This document shows positions 6,676 to 10,543 of a stretch of 10,543 nt of DNA, one piece after another (positions within the stretch are counted from its first letter, which is position 1; each line of letters begins with the position of its first letter). The position numbers and the translations under genes are program-made. The stretch is from M3007 sp046299435. Lineage in GTDB: Bacteria > Bacteroidota > Bacteroidia > Chitinophagales > Saprospiraceae. Location: NCBI GenBank assembly GCA_046299435.1, contig JBKBIC010000169.1:1-10543 (forward strand), read 5' to 3'. The notes beneath the pieces are model-generated. The model did not search any database. It was not told where the DNA came from and saw only the letters and a list, made by a program, of their open reading frames with translations.

Positions 6676-8084
6676 TGGAGCCACGTCGCCTTTCCCTTGC
6701 CTCTGCCACTTTTATCGTCTCCGGGAGCATGATTGGCTCCGGGATTTTCATCGTCAGTGCCGATATGGGCCGGGTGCTCGGCAGCCCGTTTTTGCTGCTG
6801 CTGGCGTGGCTCATCACTGGCCTGATGACGCTCGCCGCCGCGCTGTCGTATGGCGAGCTGGCGGCCATGTTCCCGAAATCGGGCGGGCAATACCAATATT
6901 TGAAAGAGGCGTTCGGCGAAATGCCGGCCTTCCTGTACGGCTGGGCGATGTTTGCCGTGATTCAATGTGGCACGATTGCGGCGGTGGCAGTGGCCTTCGG
7001 CAAATTCACAGGCGTGATTTTCCCGGTTTTCAGCCCCGAAAACGTGCTGGCCGACCTCGGTTTCGTGAAAATAAACGCTGCCCAACTGCTCGCCATCGCT
7101 TCGCTGGCCGTGCTGACTTGGCTCAACACACGCGGCCTGCAAGCGGGCGTTTTTGTGCAAAACACGCTCACCATCGTCAAAACCCTCTCGCTCGGAGGGC
7201 TGGTGCTGCTCGGCATTTTCGCGTTCAAAAATGCCGACGTGGTGGCCCAAAACTTCGGGCACTTTTTTGAAAACATGGGCGCGCCGGGGCCAATCGGGCT
7301 GACGGCTATTGCCTCTGCCATTGGCGTGGCGATGGTCGGCTCGCTGTTTTCGAGCGACGCATGGAACAACGTGACTTTCATCGCCGGCGAAATCGAAAAT
7401 CCGCGCCGCAACGTGCCGCTCAGCCTGTTTTTCGGGGTGCTGCTCGTCACGCTGCTCTACCTCGCGGCCAACGTCGCGTACCTCTGCGTCCTGCCGTTTT
7501 GGGGCACGCCCGACGGCGCGGACGTGCTGGCACGCGGCATCCAACACGCCACGCAAGACCGCGTCGGCACCGCTGCATTTACGGCGATGATTGGCGCGGG
7601 CGGCGCGATGCTGATGGCCGTGATGATTATGATTTCCACGTTCGGCTGCAACAACGGCCTCGTCCTCGCCGGGGCGCGGCTCTACAAAAGCATGGCCGAC
7701 GACGGGCTGTTTTTCCAAAAAATGCGCGACCTGAACACCCGCAACGTGCCGGCTTTTGCGCTCTGGCTGCAATTCGTGTGGTGTTCAATCCTTTGTTTGT
7801 CAGGGCGTTACGGCGATTTGCTGGACTATGTGATGTTCGTCGTGATGCTGTTTTACATCCTGACGGTGGCCGGGATTTTCGTGCTGCGCCGCAGCCGCCC
7901 CGACCTTGACCGCCCGTACAAAGCCTTCGGCTACCCGTTCGTGCCCGCGCTGTACATCTTGCTGGCCGCGCTTTTTACCCTCAATGTGCTGTGGACAAAA
8001 CCGCAGTTCACCGTGCCGGGGCTGGTGATTTTGGCGGTGGGTGTGCCGTTGTATTTTTGGATGCGGCGGGGGCGGGCGGCGTGA
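6675..8084 (+). CDS. APC/LAT-type amino acid permease
   Basis: A 469-residue inner-membrane amino acid transporter of the APC superfamily, closest in look to the prokaryotic L-type (SteT/LAT-like) branch. The substrate-backbone motif GSMIGSGIF is at residues 17-25 in TM1. TM2 follows with ALSYGELAAMFPKSGGQYQYL, an APC signature. Further hydrophobic segments give about 12 TM helices, and the loop EIENPRRNVP after TM6 is also typical. RPYKAFGYPFVPALY between TM10 and TM11 is characteristic of LAT-like members. The substrate cannot be told from sequence. The ATG at 6675 is preferred: a TTG at 6609 would add 22 residues encoded mostly by the octamer repeat and would disturb the usual short cytoplasmic N-terminus. 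It lies in the same direction as the gene before it, but the repeat-filled spacer leaves co-transcription open. Confidence 0.92.
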   Translation: MEPRRLSLASATFIVSGSMIGSGIFIVSADMGRVLGSPFLLLLAWLITGLMTLAAALSYGELAAMFPKSGGQYQYLKEAFGEMPAFLYGWAMFAVIQCGTIAAVAVAFGKFTGVIFPVFSPENVLADLGFVKINAAQLLAIASLAVLTWLNTRGLQAGVFVQNTLTIVKTLSLGGLVLLGIFAFKNADVVAQNFGHFFENMGAPGPIGLTAIASAIGVAMVGSLFSSDAWNNVTFIAGEIENPRRNVPLSLFFGVLLVTLLYLAANVAYLCVLPFWGTPDGADVLARGIQHATQDRVGTAAFTAMIGAGGAMLMAVMIMISTFGCNNGLVLAGARLYKSMADDGLFFQKMRDLNTRNVPAFALWLQFVWCSILCLSGRYGDLLDYVMFVVMLFYILTVAGIFVLRRSRPDLDRPYKAFGYPFVPALYILLAALFTLNVLWTKPQFTVPGLVILAVGVPLYFWMRRGRAA

Positions 8085-8101
8085 AATGTGGTCGTTCGCG
8101 C

Positions 8102-8109
8102 TAAATTTG
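8102..8109 (+). promoter_or_regulatory. Possible -7 box (TAAATTTG) for the protease gene
   Basis: TAAATTTG matches TAnnTTTG and ends 32 bases before the ATG at 8142. No -33 TTTG at the normal spacing is seen, so support is the box and its position only. It favours 8142 over the GTG at 8088 as the start. Confidence 0.4.
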
Positions 8110-8141
8110 TCGGCATTTTAACCAATCAAAATCCGATACTT

Positions 8142-8555
8142 ATGGGACTGACTTATGCGAACATTGACATTCAAAACGGCGAAGACTTGGCCGTTTTCAA
8201 AAGAGGTATCATCGGCGAAGACGAAATCCGCCACATCAACGTCCATGCGATGGTGGATACGGGCTCAATCATGCTCGCCATCAACGAGGAAATCCAGTAC
8301 GCGCTCGGTTTGGAGGTGATTGACCATCGCCCTTCGCAACTGGCCGACGGTTCGCGGATGAAACTGCCAGTGGTTGGCCCGGTGGTGGTGCGTTTTGCCG
8401 ACCGCTTTTGCACGACCAACGCCCTTGTGCTGCCCGACGATTCGGAGCCGCTGCTCGGCGCGATTCCTATGGAAGAGATGGATTTGTTCGTGCATCCGGG
8501 CCGGAACGAACTTGCGCCAGTCCACCCGGAGGGGCCAGTGATGAGCTTGAAATAG
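8142..8555 (+). CDS. Retropepsin-like (clan AA) aspartic protease family protein
   Basis: A 137-residue single-domain protein. The active-site triad of retropepsin-like enzymes is seen as MVDTGSIMLAI, with D39-T40-G41, after a beta-strand that follows GEDEIRHINVHA. The second hallmark, a hydrophobic-hydrophobic-Gly segment, is LLGAIPMEEMDL (104-115). Between them is the flap-like region LADGSRMKLPVVGPVVVRF. These proteins act as dimers, each chain giving one Asp. There is no signal peptide or membrane anchor, so it should be cytoplasmic. The overall pattern (MGLTY start, VDTG, LADG, LLG, HP) matches the small proteases abundant in cyanobacteria and some Bacteroidota; their substrates are mostly unknown. 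The ATG at 8142 gives the family-typical MGLTYANI start; a GTG at 8088 would add 18 unrelated residues. It is 57 bp after the permease and followed by a strong terminator. Confidence 0.85.
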   Translation: MGLTYANIDIQNGEDLAVFKRGIIGEDEIRHINVHAMVDTGSIMLAINEEIQYALGLEVIDHRPSQLADGSRMKLPVVGPVVVRFADRFCTTNALVLPDDSEPLLGAIPMEEMDLFVHPGRNELAPVHPEGPVMSLK

Positions 8556-8571
8556 GCTTATTTTGATAAAC

Positions 8572-8614
8572 AAAAATCCCCGCCGTGACTACTCCGTCCG
8601 GCGGGAATTTTTTT
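8572..8614. terminator. Strong hairpin, probable bidirectional terminator
   Basis: CCCGCCG (8579-8585) pairs with CGGCGGG (8599-8605) around a 13-nt loop. The 5' side is preceded by AAAAAT and the 3' side followed by seven T bases (8608-8614), so a U-run is made on either strand. It sits between the convergent protease gene (stop at 8555) and aldolase gene (stop at 8687) and can end both. Confidence 0.88.
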
Positions 8615-8621
8615 ATGCAAA

Positions 8622-8690
8622 CAGTTGAAAATCAACGCCACATCCATTCAACTCTTCAACTGCATTGCGGCTCTTCAACTTGACAATCAA
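8622..8690. repeat. TTCAACT octamer units with an inverted copy near the aldolase stop
   Basis: CAGTTGAA (8622-8629) is the exact reverse complement of TTCAACTG (8655-8662). TTCAACTC (8647-8654) and TTCAACTT (8674-8681) are further copies, the first tandem with TTCAACTG. The last copy runs into CTTGA-CAA-TCAAG (8679-8691), a small hairpin that overlaps the aldolase stop codon. The 15 bases at 8676-8690 also occur, inverted, at 6605-6619. The layout is like the two stronger paired repeats, with fewer units. Confidence 0.55.
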
Positions 8691-9745
8691 GCCAATTTGA
8701 TGCTCTTGTCCAAGTACACATCTTGGATTGAGTTCAGCAAGTTCACACCTTCTTTCATCGGTTTTTGGAAGGCTTTGCGGCCAGAGATGAGGCCCATGCC
8801 GCCGGCGCGTTTGTTCACGATGGCCGTGATGACGGCCTCTTGCAGGTCGGTCGCGCCTTTGGATTCGCCGCCGCTGTTGATGAGGCCCACGCGGCCCATA
8901 TAGCAGTTGGCGACTTGCAGGCGGGCGAGGTCAATCGGGTGGTCGCTCGACAGTTCGGAATAGACTTTCGGGTGCGTTTTGCCGAATTGTAGGGCGTTGT
9001 AGCCGCCGTTGTTGGTGGGCAGTTTTTGCTTGATGATGTCGGCTTGGATGGTCACGCCGAGGTGGTTGGCTTGGCCGGTGAGGTCGGCGGCGGTGTGGTA
9101 GTCCACGCCGTCTTTTTTGAAGCCGGAGTTGCGGAGGTAGCACCAGAGGATGGTCGTCATGCCCAGTTCGTGGGCGTAATCGAAGGCTTTGGCGACCTCC
9201 ACGATTTGGCGGGCACTTTCCGGCGAGCCGAAATAAATGGTCGCGCCGACGGCCACCGCGCCCATGTCCCAGGCGTTTTTCACCGTGCCGAACATGATTT
9301 GGTCAAACTTATTCGGGTAGGTGAGGAACTCGTTGTGGTTGATTTTCACCACGAACGGAATCTTGTGTGCGTACTTGCGGGCCACGATGCCGAGCACGCC
9401 GTAGGTCGAGGCCACCGCGTTGCAGCCGCCTTCGATGGCGAGTTTCACGATGTTTTCAGGGTCGAAATAAATCGGGTTCGGCGCGAACGACGCGCCTGCC
9501 GAGTGCTCGATGCCTTGGTCAACGGGCAGGATGCTGACGTAGCCCGACCCGGCGAGCCGCCCGGTGCCGATGATTTGTTGGAGGCTGCGGAGCGTCTGCG
9601 GGTTGCGGTTGCTTTGTTGCCAGATTTGGTCGACGTGGTCGCCGCTGGGTGCGTGGAGTGTCTTTTTGTCAATCGTGCGGCACTCGTGTTCGAGGTAGTA
9701 CGCGGCTTGGTCGCCGAGCAGGTCGAGGATTTTTTTGTTTGCCAT
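8687..9745 (-). CDS. fbaB: Class I fructose-bisphosphate aldolase (FbaB/DhnA type)
   Basis: A 352-residue cytoplasmic aldolase that cleaves fructose 1,6-bisphosphate to dihydroxyacetone phosphate and glyceraldehyde 3-phosphate, in glycolysis and in reverse in gluconeogenesis. It belongs to the DhnA/FbaB branch, about 350 residues in E. coli FbaB. Seen here: ILPVDQGIEHSAGASF (about 73-88, conserved Asp in PVDQG), the strand GGCNAVASTYGVLG, PFVVKINHNE, GAVAVGATIYFGSPE, and TTILWCYLRNSG. The probable Schiff-base lysine is in ADIIKQKLP (K239), aligned with the lysine of archaeal aldolases. NSGGESKGATDL near 290 is the phosphate-binding loop and GGMGLISGRKAFQKP follows. The ATG at 9745 is preferred to the TTG one codon earlier. 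It has its own -7 box 47 bases upstream and a shared terminator with the convergent protease gene. All expected blocks are present. Confidence 0.95.
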   Translation of the reverse strand: MANKKILDLLGDQAAYYLEHECRTIDKKTLHAPSGDHVDQIWQQSNRNPQTLRSLQQIIGTGRLAGSGYVSILPVDQGIEHSAGASFAPNPIYFDPENIVKLAIEGGCNAVASTYGVLGIVARKYAHKIPFVVKINHNEFLTYPNKFDQIMFGTVKNAWDMGAVAVGATIYFGSPESARQIVEVAKAFDYAHELGMTTILWCYLRNSGFKKDGVDYHTAADLTGQANHLGVTIQADIIKQKLPTNNGGYNALQFGKTHPKVYSELSSDHPIDLARLQVANCYMGRVGLINSGGESKGATDLQEAVITAIVNKRAGGMGLISGRKAFQKPMKEGVNLLNSIQDVYLDKSIKLA

Positions 9746-9792
9746 CAAAAAACTTGGATTTGGTTAGGTAAAAATGATGCGGGAAGTGGGGG

Positions 9793-9800
9793 CAAAAGTA
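9793..9800 (-). promoter_or_regulatory. Bacteroidota -7 box (TACTTTTG) for the aldolase gene
   Basis: On the minus strand this reads TACTTTTG, a full TAnnTTTG match, 47 bases before the aldolase ATG. No -33 TTTG at 19-21 bp is visible. The 129-bp spacer (9746-9874) otherwise holds an A/T-only inverted repeat, TTTTTTGGCAAAAAA, just past the Uma2 stop. Confidence 0.6.
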
Positions 9801-9874
9801 TGGCGCGGCACATTCTCGGCGGGTATTCCGGCGGCTAAAAACAGGCTGGCCCAAATCCATTTTTTGGCAAAAAA

Positions 9875-10396
9875 TCACTGAAAAATCTGTGCGAGCGGGA
9901 TTTCGATGCCCGTTTTGGGGTCTTTGAGCAGGTCGTCGTCTTTGAAAAAATCGTACTTGCCGGGCGCGTGGTACACCGCGATGGCCTCCATTTCGGGGAT
10001 GACCACCCACGCGGACGCGACCCCGGCTCGCAGGTATTCGGCGGCTTTGTCCACCAGCGTCGTCAGGGCTTGGGTTGGCGAAAGGATTTCGACGGTGAGC
10101 AAGGGCGGGTCGGTGCGACGTATGGTATCGGCTTCCAAGTTCAAGGGAAAAAACGGGTAGGCTGAAACGTCCGGGACGCTGGGCTTGCCATCAAGTTCGA
10201 GGCTCAACTCCGAGAGGAGCCTGAATTTTTTGCCATACTTGGCCCGAATCTCAAAGACCAGATTGGACTGGATGGCGGCGTGGTTGGTGCTGGGCATGGG
10301 TTTTCCGCGTTCGGTTTCGTAATCGTTTTGAGCAGTCGGCTCGGCTTGGGGAGCGACTTCGGTTTCTGGGGCGGCAAAGGCAACGGCAACTTCCAT
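9875..10396 (-). CDS. Uma2-family (DUF820) endonuclease-like protein
   Basis: A 173-residue protein of the Uma2 family, a restriction-endonuclease-like PD-(D/E)XK superfamily; its cellular role is largely unknown. Key features are P75-D76-V77 in KPSVPDVSAYP, E103 in PPLLTVEILSP, K117 in the LVDKAAEYLRAGV helix, and the strand SAWVVIPEMEAIAVYH. The order D, E, then a helix lysine is that of the family, so the active site looks intact. Residues 1-35 form an extra Ala/Glu/Pro-rich stretch that relatives often lack; an ATG at residue 34 (PMPSTNHAAIQ) is a possible later start. The ATG at 10396 is preferred to the TTG at 10417, which overlaps a -7 box. Uma2 genes are typically present in many copies in cyanobacteria and some Bacteroidota. 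The gene stands alone, upstream of the aldolase gene in the same direction. Confidence 0.85.
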   Translation of the reverse strand: MEVAVAFAAPETEVAPQAEPTAQNDYETERGKPMPSTNHAAIQSNLVFEIRAKYGKKFRLLSELSLELDGKPSVPDVSAYPFFPLNLEADTIRRTDPPLLTVEILSPTQALTTLVDKAAEYLRAGVASAWVVIPEMEAIAVYHAPGKYDFFKDDDLLKDPKTGIEIPLAQIFQ

Positions 10397-10414
10397 GTGC
10401 GGGACGTTTTTTGA

Positions 10415-10441
10415 CAAAGGTAGTGGCTCGGCTCAAAAGTA
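10415..10441 (-). promoter_or_regulatory. Two -7 boxes before the Uma2 gene
   Basis: On the minus strand TACTTTTG (10441-10434) and TACCTTTG (10422-10415) both match TAnnTTTG. The nearer one would start transcription about 10-14 nt before the ATG at 10396; the farther one gives a leader of about 30 nt. A TTTTG at 10462-10458 lies 16 bp before the farther box and could be its -33 element at slightly short spacing. Either one or both may be used. Confidence 0.5.
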
Positions 10442-10515
10442 TGGATGCTCGTAAATTCAAAACATTTTTTTGAAAAATTTGCCCGCCATGAAAAACAAAA
10501 AGTCGGCCCGGCGGC

Positions 10516-10523
10516 TACTTTTG
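10516..10523 (+). promoter_or_regulatory. Right-edge -7 box (TACTTTTG) for a gene beyond the window
   Basis: TACTTTTG on the plus strand matches TAnnTTTG and is followed by GCCC, as in the other boxes here. No start codon in a convincing frame follows before the window ends at 10543, so the gene lies outside. The spacer 10397-10543 thus looks like a divergent promoter region. Confidence 0.45.
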
Positions 10524-10543
10524 CCCAATTAAACACCCAAAAC

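Noticed and set aside
6672..7772. 366-residue minus-strand frame opposite the permease
   Set aside because: Antisense to conserved APC transporter motifs; its composition is that of reversed hydrophobic codons.
9755..9859. 9-bp inverted repeat TGGATTTGG / CCAAATCCA around the aldolase promoter
   Set aside because: The arms are 87 bp apart and short; expected by chance in a window this size.
9861..9874. A/T hairpin TTTTTGGCAAAAA after the Uma2 stop as a terminator
   Set aside because: The stem has only A-T pairs with a three-base loop, so it is too weak to support on its own.
10397..10417. Uma2 start at the TTG at 10417
   Set aside because: That codon lies in the TACCTTTG promoter box; an ATG at 10396 follows at a suitable distance.

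Overview
This 10.5 kb window most probably comes from a moderately GC-rich member of the Bacteroidota, perhaps a Saprospiria or Chitinophagia-like lineage. That is inferred from several things seen in the sequence: TAnnTTTG boxes (the Bacteroidota -7 promoter element) at the expected distance before many starts, no convincing Shine-Dalgarno sites, a DUF6934-like gene, and a large AsmA protein of the type common in that phylum. I cannot name the species. No RNA gene, CRISPR array or intact mobile element was seen, and no stretch over 300 bases lacks a gene.

Layout. On the minus strand at the left edge, ribonuclease D (rnd) is followed by a truncated xisH that stops half-way through the family's length. 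Plus-strand genes then run from 1720 to 8555. The first two are a DUF6934-like gene and an unknown partner overlapping it by ATGA. A compact terminator-like hairpin and a second palindrome separate these from a 1038-residue AsmA-family envelope protein. Next come a spermidine-synthase-fold SAM-dependent protein, an APC/LAT-type amino acid permease and a small retropepsin-like (clan AA) aspartic protease. A strong hairpin, probably a bidirectional terminator, lies between this protease and the convergent minus-strand class I fructose-bisphosphate aldolase (FbaB/DhnA type). A minus-strand Uma2-family nuclease gene follows, and a plus-strand -7 box at the right edge points to a gene outside the window.

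How the genes relate. Most are single-gene housekeeping or envelope functions: RNA processing (rnd), glycolysis/gluconeogenesis (aldolase), outer-membrane lipid homeostasis (AsmA) and amino acid uptake (permease). They do not form one pathway. The accessory layer is XisH, the DUF6934 pair, the retropepsin-like protein and Uma2, families that are patchily distributed and often expanded in filamentous or complex bacteria. The clearest structure not explained by genes is intergenic. At least two spacers, and probably a third, carry 7-8 bp periodic G/A-rich units in one orientation and the inverted version in the other, with the arms abutting or overlapping stop and start codons. I see no strong case for a wholly new multi-gene system. 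The best leads are these paired octamer structures, the coupled DUF6934 pair and the broken xisH junction.
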